Shown here piece after piece: positions 31,341 through 44,800 of a stretch of 47,590 nucleotides of DNA (position 1 is the stretch's first letter; each line of letters opens with the position of its first letter). Position numbers and translations under genes: made by a program. Location of the stretch: contig JAFUYO010000007.1 in assembly GCA_017470505.1 (NCBI GenBank), positions 1 to 47,590 on the forward strand, written 5' to 3'. The notes under the pieces are model-generated. The model had not been told where the DNA came from. It ran no database searches and saw only the letters and a program-made list of their open reading frames with translations. Source of the DNA: Butyrivibrio sp. (lineage in GTDB: Bacteria; Bacillota; Clostridia; Lachnospirales; Lachnospiraceae).

Positions 31341-32855
31341 TTATTTTTTTCTGCGGTCAATCCCGCTCTCCCTGTAGAAGTCGGACTTGTCCTCGTACAT
31401 CTGCCTGTCGGCGATCTTCTCGAGCTCTTCAATTCCGGCATCCGGATAATCCCTGATTGACGCGTATCCGACCGACATCGAGAGAGAATCAACCAGAACT
31501 CCCTTGAACGACTTCATTCGGACCTTGATCTGATCTTTCAGCGCCTCAAAACTGTCTGAGTTTACAAGCGCTATGAACTCGTCACCGCCCGTCCTGTAGA
31601 CCTTTCCTCTTGCGCCAACCGTCAGCATCAGAGTGTCCGCAGCTCCCTTTATCAGCTCATCGCCCGCGGCGTGTCCCTTGGAGTCATTGGCCGTCTTAAG
31701 CCCGTTGACGTCGATAGAGAGGATCCCGAAGTTCTCGGAAAGCCCTCTCTTTTTGTACTCCTGGATGTCCTCCTCATAACACCTTCTGTTGTACAGCCTT
31801 GTCAGTTCGTCTGTCATGGCGATTCTCACCAGGTGCTCCTCGCGTCTCTTGTCGTTGTCAATGTCCTGGATAGTGAAGATGACCCTCCACGGAACGTGGT
31901 TTTTGTCCGCTTCAACCGTGATGTACTGCGCCCTGAACCAGCCACCGAACCTGCCCACAAACTCGCCTGTTATGCTCTTTCTATTTGTGAGCCTCTCCTG
32001 AACGCTGGTAATATCCGTAAATCTGGTGAAGGCCGTAAGCTGGTCAGGCACAATGTTGTTCATCATCTTCCTGGTCATGTTGGTGTGGTCATACACCTCA
32101 AAGTCGAGGTCCAGCTCAGGCATTCCCTCAGCCCTGAGCGACTGCTCCGTCATCTTGTGAAAATCGATCAGGTTCACATTGTTGTAGATCTCAGCCATCG
32201 AGTCGAGGATATTAAGCTGCTCGTTCATGCCGGTCTCATGCTTTTTTATCGTTTTGATATTGGCGAGAAGATCCTGGAAATACTTGATAGCCCTGTTGCA
32301 GAGGGCATATCCGGCAGCGCCCACGATGACCGACTCAATGTAATAGCCCCCAATCGTATCCGCAAAAAAAGCAATCGCAGAATCATAGCCGCTCCTAAGC
32401 GGATACTCATAGACCGATATCAGCCAGGTGGCAACAGTCATCATGACGATGTTGACTGCGTACGATATGAGATACAGCCTCTTGTCGCAAAAGAGAATAC
32501 TCAGGATCGGAACAAGAAACCAGGTGAGATTGATGGCTACATGCCCCACATTCATATGTACAAGGAGAATGTCAAGCGCAAAGAGCGCAAAGAGTCCTGT
32601 TATCTCTGATTTTGGAAATCTTCTGACCAGCGCAAGGTGGACCAATGCCAGTATCAGCATGAAAAGAGATATCTCAATGCACATGCTGTACCTGACCTCG
32701 GAAAAAACCCCAATGGCAATGCCAATGGCGATTGCCGGACCTGTCATTATACAAAGCCACAGAATCCCGTTGAGAATCCTGTTGACAGCCGCCCTTGTGG
32801 TCGCAAGAAATTCCTCGTATTCAGTTATATTCCGGTAATCTCTTTCCTCGTCCAT
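31341..32855 (-). CDS. Membrane-bound diguanylate cyclase (GGDEF)
   Basis: A 504-residue protein with six N-terminal membrane helices (about residues 30-195), a coiled linker (QDLLANIKTIKKHETGMNEQLN), a PAS-like middle (DLDFEVYDHTNMTRKMMN ... ITVEADKNHVPWRVIFTIQDIDNDKRREEH) and a C-terminal GGDEF domain. The GGDEF motif is intact (YRTGGDEFIAL) and TDELTRLYNRRCYEED is the usual domain entry, so it should make c-di-GMP. No RxxD inhibitory site lies at the expected distance before GGDEF. The ATG at 32855 has GAGG 9 nt upstream; a GTG at 32870 would use weaker signals. Its stop is next to the sigma-28-type promoter of the protease. Confidence 0.88.
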   Translation of the reverse strand: MDEERDYRNITEYEEFLATTRAAVNRILNGILWLCIMTGPAIAIGIAIGVFSEVRYSMCIEISLFMLILALVHLALVRRFPKSEITGLFALFALDILLVHMNVGHVAINLTWFLVPILSILFCDKRLYLISYAVNIVMMTVATWLISVYEYPLRSGYDSAIAFFADTIGGYYIESVIVGAAGYALCNRAIKYFQDLLANIKTIKKHETGMNEQLNILDSMAEIYNNVNLIDFHKMTEQSLRAEGMPELDLDFEVYDHTNMTRKMMNNIVPDQLTAFTRFTDITSVQERLTNRKSITGEFVGRFGGWFRAQYITVEADKNHVPWRVIFTIQDIDNDKRREEHLVRIAMTDELTRLYNRRCYEEDIQEYKKRGLSENFGILSIDVNGLKTANDSKGHAAGDELIKGAADTLMLTVGARGKVYRTGGDEFIALVNSDSFEALKDQIKVRMKSFKGVLVDSLSMSVGYASIRDYPDAGIEELEKIADRQMYEDKSDFYRESGIDRRKK

Positions 32856-33000
32856 ATCTGTAATCCTCACATTTTATACTGCCGACAGCATGGAGCAGAG
32901 CTGCAAATGGCAGCATCGGCAAATGTGCACAATATTTTGCGATTTTTAAACCACGCAGTCGGACTTTTGACCCGCTCATCATGTGTATAAAATGAAACTC

Positions 33001-34266
33001 TTAAAACGTATCCGTCTGATTGAGCCATCTGTGCTCGTAAAAGAGCCAGCTCTTGTAGGGAAGGATCCTGATCCCGACTCTGTCTCCCTCCATCAGGAAA
33101 TATGCAAAATAAAGGACACAGAACACAATAACTGCAGCCGTCAGAGCCAGCTTCTTTTTGTCATCCCTGATCCTGCAGATGAGATTTGGCAAAAGAAGTA
33201 TCTGCGAGCCGGTGAGGTAATACGCAAATCTTGTTATGAGCGGCATCCAGTAGCAGGAGAGGTACAGCGCCACAGCCATGACGTTCATGTTGAAGTACAT
33301 CCGCATATCGACGCTTCCATCAAACACTTCGCGATAGCAGATAAGGCACAGAGCGATGACAAAGACGCACCCAAAAATCGGCGCGGCGTTCTCTGTTATG
33401 CTGTGAACCTCTTCGATATAAACCGTGTTCCTGTAGGACGGGTAGAGCCTCAAGGCAATATCCATTACCTTCTCGTGCAAAAGCCCCACTACCATCCCGC
33501 CTGCAGCCAGAACAAAAACCGCCCATCTCCTCCACGGAAACCTCGCTATAAAATACATCGGTATCACCACAAGCACGCTCTTGTGGAAGGTCGCCGCAAG
33601 TAAGATCAGGACAAAAAACTTAAATATTTTATCGCGCCTTATGTCAACAAGGTACCTGAGGCAGTAGAGCGCAATCGCGAGCGCGAAGTAGTATCTGACA
33701 GTGTTGTAGCTTCTGTAGTAGAACCCAAAAGTCATAAACACGAAAAACGCAAGTGGAAAAGAATCGCTCTGATCCTTTAAAACCTTTAAAAATATCGCGA
33801 CAATTGCCGCGCCGAAGACTCCGAACATCAGGAGGTAGTCCTCCTTGCCCGATAGCGTGTACAGAATCCGGACAACCAGGTTGAACCCCGGCTCTGTCAC
33901 GACATAGCCCCTCTGAAAAATCTCATGGCAGGTCACAACATAGGTCCCGTAGTCGTTGCCGACTTCGAGGCGAAGCGCTGCCATAGACGTGAGTATCACA
34001 AAGATTGCCCCGATGGCCAGGGCGTTTAAAGCCCTTCTCCGCGTGACATAGCCTTCGAGGATCATCGGCGCAGCATCGCTTAGACGCCTGCCTTCCCGGG
34101 CAGTAGCCTGATTGTTTTCCCTGCCCGGGTCTTCTTCCCTTACAATCTCCGGATTCTCTCGCCTGCCGCTCTGCGCTCCCACGGCGATACTTCTCTCATA
34201 TTCAGTTGTCCGCACCATGCACGCGAGGTAGACGGTGATGGCTGCGATCAGCACATAGAGAACCAT
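33001..34266 (-). CDS. EpsG-family exopolysaccharide polymerase-like protein
   Basis: A 421-residue membrane protein with about ten helices. The EpsG/Wzy-like motif RLEVGNDYGTYV precedes a periplasmic-type loop, and SYNTVRYYFALAIALYCLRYL, AATFHKSVLVVIPMYF and PLITRFAYYLTGSQ agree with the EpsG family of polysaccharide polymerases. A charged insert of about 50 residues (roughly 22-75) separates the first helix from the rest, which is unusual. The start codon follows directly after the stop of the Wzz-like gene (TAAATG), with GGGGG upstream. Together they form a likely chain-length and polymerisation pair at the membrane; no glycosyltransferase genes of the same locus are adjacent. Confidence 0.8.
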   Translation of the reverse strand: MVLYVLIAAITVYLACMVRTTEYERSIAVGAQSGRRENPEIVREEDPGRENNQATAREGRRLSDAAPMILEGYVTRRRALNALAIGAIFVILTSMAALRLEVGNDYGTYVVTCHEIFQRGYVVTEPGFNLVVRILYTLSGKEDYLLMFGVFGAAIVAIFLKVLKDQSDSFPLAFFVFMTFGFYYRSYNTVRYYFALAIALYCLRYLVDIRRDKIFKFFVLILLAATFHKSVLVVIPMYFIARFPWRRWAVFVLAAGGMVVGLLHEKVMDIALRLYPSYRNTVYIEEVHSITENAAPIFGCVFVIALCLICYREVFDGSVDMRMYFNMNVMAVALYLSCYWMPLITRFAYYLTGSQILLLPNLICRIRDDKKKLALTAAVIVFCVLYFAYFLMEGDRVGIRILPYKSWLFYEHRWLNQTDTF

Positions 34267-35160
34267 TTATTCCATAACCCCCACGACCTTAACGTCCTGC
34301 TTTATGAGGGTGAATACCACCTTGTCCATGGTCTCAAATCTGTCTCTGCCGGCTTTAAGTTTTATCAGCACGCCGTCAGCAGAGCGCAGTCTGTCAAACT
34401 CAGCCCTGTCAAACTTAAACTCATCGGTCGTAAGTTCTATATAATTCCCATCATATTTCAATAGATGAGACCTGTTGACGCTGTACTCGTCGGTATCTCT
34501 CCTGCCAAGGTAAGGGATATCAGGGTAGCGCAGCCTCCAGTCCCTCTCAGTGTAAATGGCATCGTCAAAAATCCCGTACAGGAGAACTGCAAAGAGACTT
34601 GCGAAAAGACCTATGAGACCGCCCAGGAAAGCTGCGTTTCCCTCCCTCGTGTAGGCGTCGTAAACCTCAATCTCTGCATCGGTCCACAGCTCGATCTTCG
34701 CGAGCATATCGATCATATCCGCAAAAGCAGGGAGCGCTACCTTGTAGGCGTCCGATATCTTACTGATAAGCTCCCTGTCAGTGCCTGTCACAACCACGGT
34801 GAGGATCCGATAGTCCCCCAGGATTTCTCCCGTGACGCTCTTTAGGATCTCATCCTTCCCAACGCCAGATAGCTCCTGCAGCGCCCTGTTCACTATCGGG
34901 TCATCCCTCAGGATGCTGTCCCAGGTGTAGGCGTTGTAGTAGTCGACCCCGTTCGGGAAATCCTCGTGGTTGAAGGTGATGTAATAATCGTTCCTGATCC
35001 TGTAGACAGTGTTCCCGCTCATCACATGGCTGTACAGCACGTACAGCCCAAGGCCTATGAGTGCGCAGACAGCTGTAGTCAGCACAACGATCCATATTCT
35101 CTTTACAAACTGCCCAAAGAGCCTTCTAAGGTCCAGCGGCCTTGCGTAGAAATCTGTCAT
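34267..35160 (-). CDS. Wzz/YveK-like chain-length determinant protein
   Basis: A 297-residue protein with two membrane helices enclosing an extracytoplasmic domain. The first is at about 20-45 (IWIVVLTTAVCALIGLGLYVLYS), the second around 185-210 (AAFLGGLIGLFASLFAVLLYGIFDDA). The plan matches Wzz/CpsC-type co-polymerases. The soluble tail after the second helix (ERDWRLRYPDIPYLGRRDT) resembles the region that in CapB-like partners contacts a tyrosine kinase, but no kinase is present. The start at 35160 has AGGAG with 6-nt spacing; a longer frame to 35226 is unsupported. It is directly followed by the EpsG-like gene. Confidence 0.75.
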   Translation of the reverse strand: MTDFYARPLDLRRLFGQFVKRIWIVVLTTAVCALIGLGLYVLYSHVMSGNTVYRIRNDYYITFNHEDFPNGVDYYNAYTWDSILRDDPIVNRALQELSGVGKDEILKSVTGEILGDYRILTVVVTGTDRELISKISDAYKVALPAFADMIDMLAKIELWTDAEIEVYDAYTREGNAAFLGGLIGLFASLFAVLLYGIFDDAIYTERDWRLRYPDIPYLGRRDTDEYSVNRSHLLKYDGNYIELTTDEFKFDRAEFDRLRSADGVLIKLKAGRDRFETMDKVVFTLIKQDVKVVGVME

Positions 35161-35270
35161 CAATCGCTCCTGAAATTTGCGTGAAACGCATGTAATAATT
35201 TTCTTCCGGCGGGCGCGGGCCGGCACCCGTTATCGTTATAACGTTTTTATTGTATCACGAAATAATTCTT
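35161..35270. other. Leader of the Wzz-like gene
   Basis: No gene. On the minus strand a possible -10 (TACAAT) is followed by CGTTATAACG (a perfect dyad) and a GC-rich inverted stretch (GCCGG / CCGGC) before the ribosome site. These could fold as a leader hairpin; no clear -35 was seen. Confidence 0.4.
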
Positions 35271-35425
35271 AGGAACTGTAGCAGAATTAACTGAACATTT
35301 TACGCAGAATGATTTTTCAAAGGCAAGGAAGAAAACGCAGGCAATGCGGGCATTGTCGAGGCTTTCTGACGCAGCATTTGGGAAATCAGGCAAGTAAAAT
35401 GTTCAAGTTATTTCGCTACAGTTCC

Positions 35426-35426
<1 letters not shown>
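35271..35426. mobile_element. Palindromic repeat family A, copy 5 (156 bp, long form)
   Basis: Perfect terminal 12-mers AGGAACTGTAGC (35271-35282) and GCTACAGTTCCT (35415-35426), inner AGAATTAACTGAACATTT and AAATGTTCAAGTTATTTC as secondary inverted arms, and the 90-bp core shared with copy 3. The uvrA TAA shares bases with the outer edge. This is the best preserved copy. Confidence 0.85.
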
Positions 35427-38320
<2,894 letters not shown>

Positions 38321-38387
38321 ATTTTCTCCGTTTCTGTTCTATATCATGATGTGAAGGTCAAAAGTGATTTTGCACTGTAACCATCTA

Positions 38388-40379
38388 TCACAGTCCCTTC
38401 GTCAGGTCAGTGTAAATTTTCTTCAGATCTATCAGCTGGTCACGCAGCATCGCTGCTGTCTCGAAATCGAGTTCCGTCGCGGCTCTCTTCATCTTCTTTT
38501 CCACCTGGGCGATGAGCTTCTCGAGCTCCTCTCTCTCCATCGACTCGGGAGCCTTCTCGAACTTAACCTCTTCCCTGGCAACTGCTTTGGTTACTGCGAT
38601 GAGGTCGCGCACAGCCTTCTTGATGGTCTGCGGCGTGATCCCGTGCTCATCGTTGTATTTCTGCTGAATCTTTCGGCGGCGCCTGGTCTCGTCGATAGCT
38701 TTTTTCATGGAGTCGGTCATGTTGTCCGCGTACATGATGACGTGCCCCTCTGCATTTCGCGCAGCACGCCCGATGGTCTGGATGAGCGATGTCTCAGAGC
38801 GGAGGAACCCTTCCTTGTCAGCGTCGATTATCGCGACCAGGGAAATCTCGGGGATGTCGAGACCCTCCCTCAGAAGGTTGATGCCGACCAGAACGTCAAA
38901 GACATCGAGCCTCATATCTCTTATGATCTCAGCCCTCTCGAGCGTGTCGATGTCGGAGTGAAGGTACTTAACCCTTATCCCTGACTCCGCGAGATATTCT
39001 GTCAGGTCCTCAGCCATGCGCTTGGTGAGCGTTGTTATGAGCACCTTGTTCTTCTTGTCAACTTCTGTGCGGATCTCACCGATGAGGTCGTCGATCTGCC
39101 CCTCGACCGGCCTCACATCAACCTCAGGGTCCAAAAGACCTGTGGGCCTTATGACCTGCTCGGTCCGAAGGAGCTCATGGTCCTCCTCATATCTGCCGGG
39201 GGTCGCGGAGCAGAACAGCATCTGGTCTATGTGCGCCTCAAACTCTTCAAAATTCAGCGGCCTGTTGTCAAGTGCAGACGGCAGTCTGAAGCCGTAGTCC
39301 ACCAGCGTCGTCTTCCTGCTCCTGTCACCGTGATACATGGCGCCGATCTGCGGGATTGTCATGTGCGACTCGTCAACTATTATGAGAAACTCCCCGTCAA
39401 AGAAATCAAGGAGCGTCAGCGGCGGCTCTCCCGGCGGCATGAAGTTTAAGTGCCTCGAGTAGTTCTCAATCCCAGAGCAGAATCCCGTCTCCCTCATCAT
39501 CTCGACGTCGAAGTTGGTCCTCTCTGAGATTCTCTGCGCCTCGATGAGCCTGTCCTCGCCCTTGAAGAACTTAACCTGCTCCTCGAGCTCTTTTTCTATA
39601 TTGTCGCAGGCGGCGTTTATCTTCTCCTGCGGAACGACGTAGTGGGATGCGGGGTATATCATGACGTGGGTCAGCTCGCTTCTGACCTTGGCAGTCACGG
39701 GCTCAACCTCAGTTATCCTGTCGATCTCATCGCCAAAAAACTCAACCCTTATCAGGTACTCATCCGCATTTGCCGGGAAGATCTCGACCGTGTCGCCCCT
39801 GACCCTGAAGTTGCACCTGGAGAGCTCCATGTCGTTCCTGTTGTACTGGATGGCAACAAGGTCTTTTATCAGGTTGTCCCTGTCCTTCTGCATGCCGGGG
39901 CGCAGCGATATCGACATCCCCTTGAACTCGTCGGGGCTGCCCAGGCCGTAGATGCAGGATACACTGGCAACGACAATGACGTCCTTGCGCTCAGCAAGGG
40001 AGGCTGTCGCCGAGAGGCGGAGCTTGTCGATCTCGTCGTTGATCGCCGAGTCCTTGGCAATATAAGTATCAGTCTGCGGCACGTAGGCCTCAGGCTGGTA
40101 GTAGTCGTAGTAACTTACAAAGTACTCCACCGCGTTCTCGGGGAAAAACTCCTTCATCTCGCCGTAGAGCTGCCCCGCGAGGGTCTTGTTGTGCGAGATG
40201 ATGAGCGTCGGCTTCTGGAGCTGCTCGATGACATTCGCCATCGTGAACGTCTTGCCCGAGCCCGTTACGCCCAGCAGCGTCTCGAACTGGTTGCCCTTTT
40301 TGAACCCGTCTACCAGCGCCTTAATGGCCTGCGGCTGGTCGCCTGTTGGTTTATAATCTGAATGAATCTTAAATTCCAT
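38388..40379 (-). CDS. uvrB: Excinuclease ABC subunit B
   Basis: A 663-residue repair helicase. Walker [16 protein letters not shown] is at about 36-49. The damage-verification beta-hairpin region is [19 protein letters not shown]. The DEAD-type box is [11 protein letters not shown]. Helicase motif VI is [19 protein letters not shown]. The C-terminal UVR motif for UvrC binding is [31 protein letters not shown]. The start at 40379 ([17 protein letters not shown]) is the conserved N-terminus; the frame stays open upstream only because it overlaps the truncated ATPase gene, whose stop lies 11 nt inside. No LexA box was recognised. Confidence 0.96.
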   Translation of the reverse strand: MEFKIHSDYKPTGDQPQAIKALVDGFKKGNQFETLLGVTGSGKTFTMANVIEQLQKPTLIISHNKTLAGQLYGEMKEFFPENAVEYFVSYYDYYQPEAYVPQTDTYIAKDSAINDEIDKLRLSATASLAERKDVIVVASVSCIYGLGSPDEFKGMSISLRPGMQKDRDNLIKDLVAIQYNRNDMELSRCNFRVRGDTVEIFPANADEYLIRVEFFGDEIDRITEVEPVTAKVRSELTHVMIYPASHYVVPQEKINAACDNIEKELEEQVKFFKGEDRLIEAQRISERTNFDVEMMRETGFCSGIENYSRHLNFMPPGEPPLTLLDFFDGEFLIIVDESHMTIPQIGAMYHGDRSRKTTLVDYGFRLPSALDNRPLNFEEFEAHIDQMLFCSATPGRYEEDHELLRTEQVIRPTGLLDPEVDVRPVEGQIDDLIGEIRTEVDKKNKVLITTLTKRMAEDLTEYLAESGIRVKYLHSDIDTLERAEIIRDMRLDVFDVLVGINLLREGLDIPEISLVAIIDADKEGFLRSETSLIQTIGRAARNAEGHVIMYADNMTDSMKKAIDETRRRRKIQQKYNDEHGITPQTIKKAVRDLIAVTKAVAREEVKFEKAPESMEREELEKLIAQVEKKMKRAATELDFETAAMLRDQLIDLKKIYTDLTKGL

Positions 40380-41664
40380 AAGTGCTCTCTCTAATAATAT
40401 GATGTGACTTTGCAATTGCTGAAGCCACCGCCTCAGCATCTTTATTCCAGGTGGCCTCGAGAACGGAGTCGGAATTGCGAAGTGCATATACAATATCGTC
40501 CCACTCACCGACATTTATAGCACTCACAAATACGTCCCTCACCTCTTCGTTAGGGATGAAGGCCTTGCCATTCTCAGGATTGTATCCCAGGTATCCCATG
40601 TGGATCAGGGCTGTCATGACATCATCCCTTCTCTTAAAGCTGGTCAGATCATTCTGATAAGAGCCTGTATCAACCTCGCACTCTTCACCTGCAAGCATCC
40701 TTAATATACAATCTTTTAGCCCATCCATATTCATGGCGATATAGTCATTGAGACTTCCGAACGCTCCGGTATTCTTCCAATATGACTCACACCCACCATC
40801 AATAAAGGCATTTACCAATGAGTTGGGATTGTACATGTGAAGTAGTTTTTTTACCCTTCCGGGAGCATTGTACTCCATTAAATATCCGTCATACCATCTT
40901 TGTATCTCATCTATATCCATAACGCTGTCACGGGCACACATTGCAGATACTTCTTCGTCCGTAAATCCGAAGTAAGGCGCAAGCTGTTTAGGCGATATCA
41001 TGGTATACTCAGTAAAATTATTCATAGCTGATTCGCCATCGACTTTTTTGATTGGAAGAATTCCGGTTATGTAGCCCAGCGCAAGAAACTTTTTTGATTC
41101 CTCTGTTTTAAAAAAGCCCCGAAGATAGCTGAGATAATCCATGATCAGCTTGTGGTCTGTCTTCGCATCCCTTATCACGCACTCCCACTCATCAATGATG
41201 ATAACAAACTGTCTCCGGTCATTTTCCCACACTTCCTGAACCGCCTCGGGAACAGTGCTCACATCCTCATCAACATACTGTGGATAGGTCTTCCTGAAAT
41301 CTTTCAGTATTGTTGAATTCATCAGGTCAACAGGATTTGATCCGTTCCTTGCCGCATTTAAAAAAGTCGCCATATCGAAATGAAGCACATGATACTTATT
41401 GAGATGCCTCTCAAAATCAGGGCTCTCTGCAATTTTAAACTTACAGAACAATTCCCGCGAATCGCATCCAATGCTGTAATATGCATCTATCATCCCGGCA
41501 ACCATTGACTTGCCAAATCGTCTGGCACGGCTTACCGCAAAATACCGTCGTGATTTTCCGATATTACTGTTAAGGATAGAAAGCATCTCTGTTTTGTCAA
41601 TGTAGATATCTGATTCCACATCTGACCTGAAGCTCTCATTCCCCGGATCAACATACATTCCCAT
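40369..41664 (-). CDS. AAA-ATPase-like protein (PF09820 type), 3' truncated
   Basis: A 431-residue protein of the AAA-ATPase-like/DUF1703 group common in Clostridia and Bacteroidetes. The N-terminus [32 protein letters not shown] and [19 protein letters not shown] (Walker A variant) are typical, as is [18 protein letters not shown] (Walker B). The family normally continues for about 120 residues with a PD-(D/E)XK nuclease domain; here the reading frame ends just as that domain should begin. The last codons overlap the uvrB start, suggesting deletion or fusion at this point. The ATG at 41664 has GAGG 8 nt upstream. The gene is visibly AT-richer than uvrA/uvrB. It is likely non-functional as a nuclease. 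Confidence 0.82.
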   Translation of the reverse strand: MGMYVDPGNESFRSDVESDIYIDKTEMLSILNSNIGKSRRYFAVSRARRFGKSMVAGMIDAYYSIGCDSRELFCKFKIAESPDFERHLNKYHVLHFDMATFLNAARNGSNPVDLMNSTILKDFRKTYPQYVDEDVSTVPEAVQEVWENDRRQFVIIIDEWECVIRDAKTDHKLIMDYLSYLRGFFKTEESKKFLALGYITGILPIKKVDGESAMNNFTEYTMISPKQLAPYFGFTDEEVSAMCARDSVMDIDEIQRWYDGYLMEYNAPGRVKKLLHMYNPNSLVNAFIDGGCESYWKNTGAFGSLNDYIAMNMDGLKDCILRMLAGEECEVDTGSYQNDLTSFKRRDDVMTALIHMGYLGYNPENGKAFIPNEEVRDVFVSAINVGEWDDIVYALRNSDSVLEATWNKDAEAVASAIAKSHHIIRESTYGI

Positions 41665-41740
41665 TACCTGCACCTCACATGAAACGCAAAATATATTGTT
41701 ATTTTACCTTATCTCATGTGAAGACACAAATTATGTTCCT

Positions 41741-41761
41741 TATACTGAAAATTTCGGTATA
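41741..41761. promoter_or_regulatory. 21-bp dyad, possible operator
   Basis: TATACTGAAAATTTCGGTATA is symmetric except for one position pair. It lies about 80 nt upstream of the truncated ATPase gene. A regulator site is possible; no matching regulator gene was identified. The rest of the 232-bp spacer 41665-41896 holds only this dyad and the terminator. Confidence 0.35.
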
Positions 41762-41839
41762 AAGACGTTATCATTAAATCATACAGACAAGGCAACAAGA
41801 GATGATATAGAAAACAATCTTGTGTATAGATTCATGCGA

Positions 41840-41887
41840 AAAAAACACTTCAGGCAGTGGTAAAGCCTGCCTGAAGTGTTATTTTTT
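41840..41887. terminator. Strong bidirectional terminator
   Basis: ACACTTCAGGCAG (41845-41857) and CTGCCTGAAGTGT (41867-41879) form a perfect 13-bp stem with a 9-nt loop, bounded by A-run on the left and T-run on the right. On the minus strand it is followed by seven T. It ends the giant surface-protein gene 18 nt past its stop. Confidence 0.93.
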
Positions 41888-41896
41888 GTACTCTTA

Positions 41897-44800
41897 TCAG
41901 CCGGAGATCATTCCAAAGATCCTCTCAAAGAGGCTCATCCTCATAGTCGTGATCCTGAAGGTCGCCTTCCTGCTTCCGGTGGCGTTATCGCCATTTCCGT
42001 TCACAATAATAGTGGCAGTCCCCTTGTTGCGGTTGTTGATGTAGTTTACGCTGTAGTATGACTCATCAACATCCTGCCAGACTTTTCCAACCTTTATCTG
42101 GACTCTTATAGCCGGAGTGATAGCATAGCCGGTGTACTCCTGCTTTCCGACGGAGACATCTTTATTCTTGGAGTTCTTGTCTTTTGCAACGATCCTGGCC
42201 TTGGTGAGATTGATCTTCTCATCTGCAGGCTTTACAACTTCGTAATAGCCGTAAGCCTTTCCGGTGTAGTTGCCCTTTCCGGTCGCAACGATCGTTATGG
42301 TCTTTGAAGTCTCGTCATCAGAGAGGGTCAGCTTATCCCTGCTCGTCAGCTCTTTCACCCCATCTGCAGTGTCGTCCGAAATCTCACCCTCATAATACTT
42401 GAATGTGTAGTCAGATGACTTCAGCTGCACGTTGTCAAGGGTCACATATGGCTTTGACAGGTACTTGCCGGGCTTCTTGTACTGCATCTGCATCGCCCTG
42501 ACAACTGCACTGTCGATAGGCGCCTCGACTATCTTAAAGGTTCCCTTCACATCAGGATGACCCTTGTAGTTTCCGAGGAGCTTCACTGTATAAGAAGCTT
42601 CGCCCACCTTCTTGTTGGAGGAATAGGTTACCTTGTAATCCTTGTCCTTACTGAGGGTCACTGTAGCCTCTTTCCCATCTTCAGTTTCCGTAACCTCAGT
42701 TACGACGATCTCAGGCATTGCACCCTTAGCCGAGTGGTAGATTGCTGCATCCGGATATGCCAGAGCAGTCGTGATATTCACGCTCTTTTCAGGTGTGATC
42801 TTAAAGGTCTTTACAACGGTTCCTGTCTTGTCGCCGATGCCGACTACAGTTACAACGGCCTTGCCCGCATTGACATTGTTGCTGTAGAGGACTGTAAAAT
42901 CTTTGCCTTCTTCAAGAGGTGTCTTGGATGAGCCTGCAGTTACTGTCAGCTCGCCTGCTGCCTCCTGTGTTGTTATTGTAAGCTTATGCTCATTGCCGTT
43001 GTAGACATGGCTTCCTGCCTTTAAGGCTACCTTTATGGTAGCGGTCTTTGCCTCGGCAGATTGTACCACCTTGACCGGTATGTCTTTGAGCTCTCCGGTG
43101 AAGTTACCCTTACCTGTGATGGTGATGGTCGTATCTTCCCTGATAGCTGCGGTGTTGCTGAGAGTCCTGTCCTTGCTCGTAAGGACATATCCCCTGTAAA
43201 CCAGCTTGGGATCAGCTTTTTTGCCGCTTACAAGTTTGATCTCATCTGGCATTACGAGCAGGCCCTTTTCTTTTGCCACTTTAAGGTCTGCAGGCAGAAT
43301 GTAGAACTCAAGCGTCTGCTTGCCGGTGAAGTTGCCCTTGCCCTTTACGGTTATAACCGCGGGCTTCTTGGTGCTCACGTTGGTGTTGTTGCTGTAGCTG
43401 ATGGTGTAATCAATGCCCTCCCTCAGGATTCCGTCCGCCTTGCTGGTGACGCTCACAAGCGGTCGGATCGCAGCTCCGGTGTAGGCGATTTCATAAAGTC
43501 CTTCATCATCAGAAACGTTGTTGTAATGCACGCCGTCGTACGGGTCGTCAAAGAGCTCGGCAAAATAGATACCGAATTCCTGATCCTCCTCGTCGCCGCT
43601 CTTCCAGAGGGCAAAAAGAGTTATGCTCTCAGTCACGGCGCTGTCAAAATCAAAGACCTTCGTGCACTCTTTGTCGGTATACCAGCCGACAAAAGTAAAT
43701 CCTTCTTCCGTAGTAACAGGGTCCGTCGGGCGTGTCGCCTTGCCGTCTGCACCTATTACCTGCGTGTCAGGAGCATTTCCCTCCCTGCCGTTTAAGTCAA
43801 ATGTAACGGTTATCGCATTAACAGGTATTAAGGTCGCGCTGATGCTGACTCTGCCGCTTGACGGCTGAACAAAAGTATATGTGCCGTTTTCATTCTTCGT
43901 AACCGTGATCGGATTGCCGTAAAAATCCGTAACCGTTACCTTGTCTACCTCACAGCCTTCTTCGGGTGTAACTGTGATAGTCACCGTTGTTCCCGATGCA
44001 GGCGAACCAGGCTTTGTGGTGATGGTTCCGTGCTCAGGCTGTGTAATTACGGGAGTGTAGCCTGTAGGCGTCGGTGTCGGTGTAGGTGTCGGTGTAGGTG
44101 TGTCCCCGCCGTTTGGTTCCGGATCAGCTATTTCCGAATTCTCCGTGAAGGTAATCGCATATGTTGAAAAACGATCTCCGTAGATATAAAGTCTCTTCTC
44201 CAACCGGTCAATGAAGTAGGTCGCATCCTGCATGGAGCTGCTGCCGGGTCTTCCTGAAAGACGCGTGAACTTCAGCGCGCCGTCATGATAACGCCATACG
44301 ATGATTCCGAATCTGGAATCGATCTCAGGATAGGGCAGAATGATCTCCATTACGCGGGAGGTCTCATGGATTGCTGTCGTTTCGCCGACACCGGTTGGAG
44401 AACCATCTTCATTGCTTCTCAGCGTCTTCTCTATCGAGAAGTCGAGGAACTCCTTCTGGACGTTAACTTTGTCCCCTGCTGAATCCTTGTAGGTTGCTTC
44501 AGCATCGATCTTAGTGTTTATGCCAGAAATTTCTTGTTTTGTAACTGCATCTGTGCTGGACTCGTTCACCTCTTCAGCCTTGAATGTTACAAGGTATTCC
44601 TTTGTTGGCTCTGTATTGTCAAGCTTCTGTACCTGTTCATCTATGCCACCTACCGCAATGTTATTGCCTGTATCATCAACAAGTTTTGAGCTATTCTCCT
44701 TTTCGGTAGGCATGGTGAGCGAAACTTCATGACTCAATGAAGTTACGTCCACAAGAGCTGTAACCTCATGTCCATCCTTAGTGGCAACAATCTGATAGGT

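Noticed and set aside
32880-33000. TAAA...GCCGATGC upstream of the GGDEF gene as a sigma-28 promoter
   Set aside because: The spacing is 22 nt and the -10 has two mismatches, unlike the good sites at 16975 and 31298.
38321-38387. An SOS box in front of uvrA or uvrB
   Set aside because: No CGAAC-N4-GTTCG-like dyad was seen in the spacer or upstream of uvrB.
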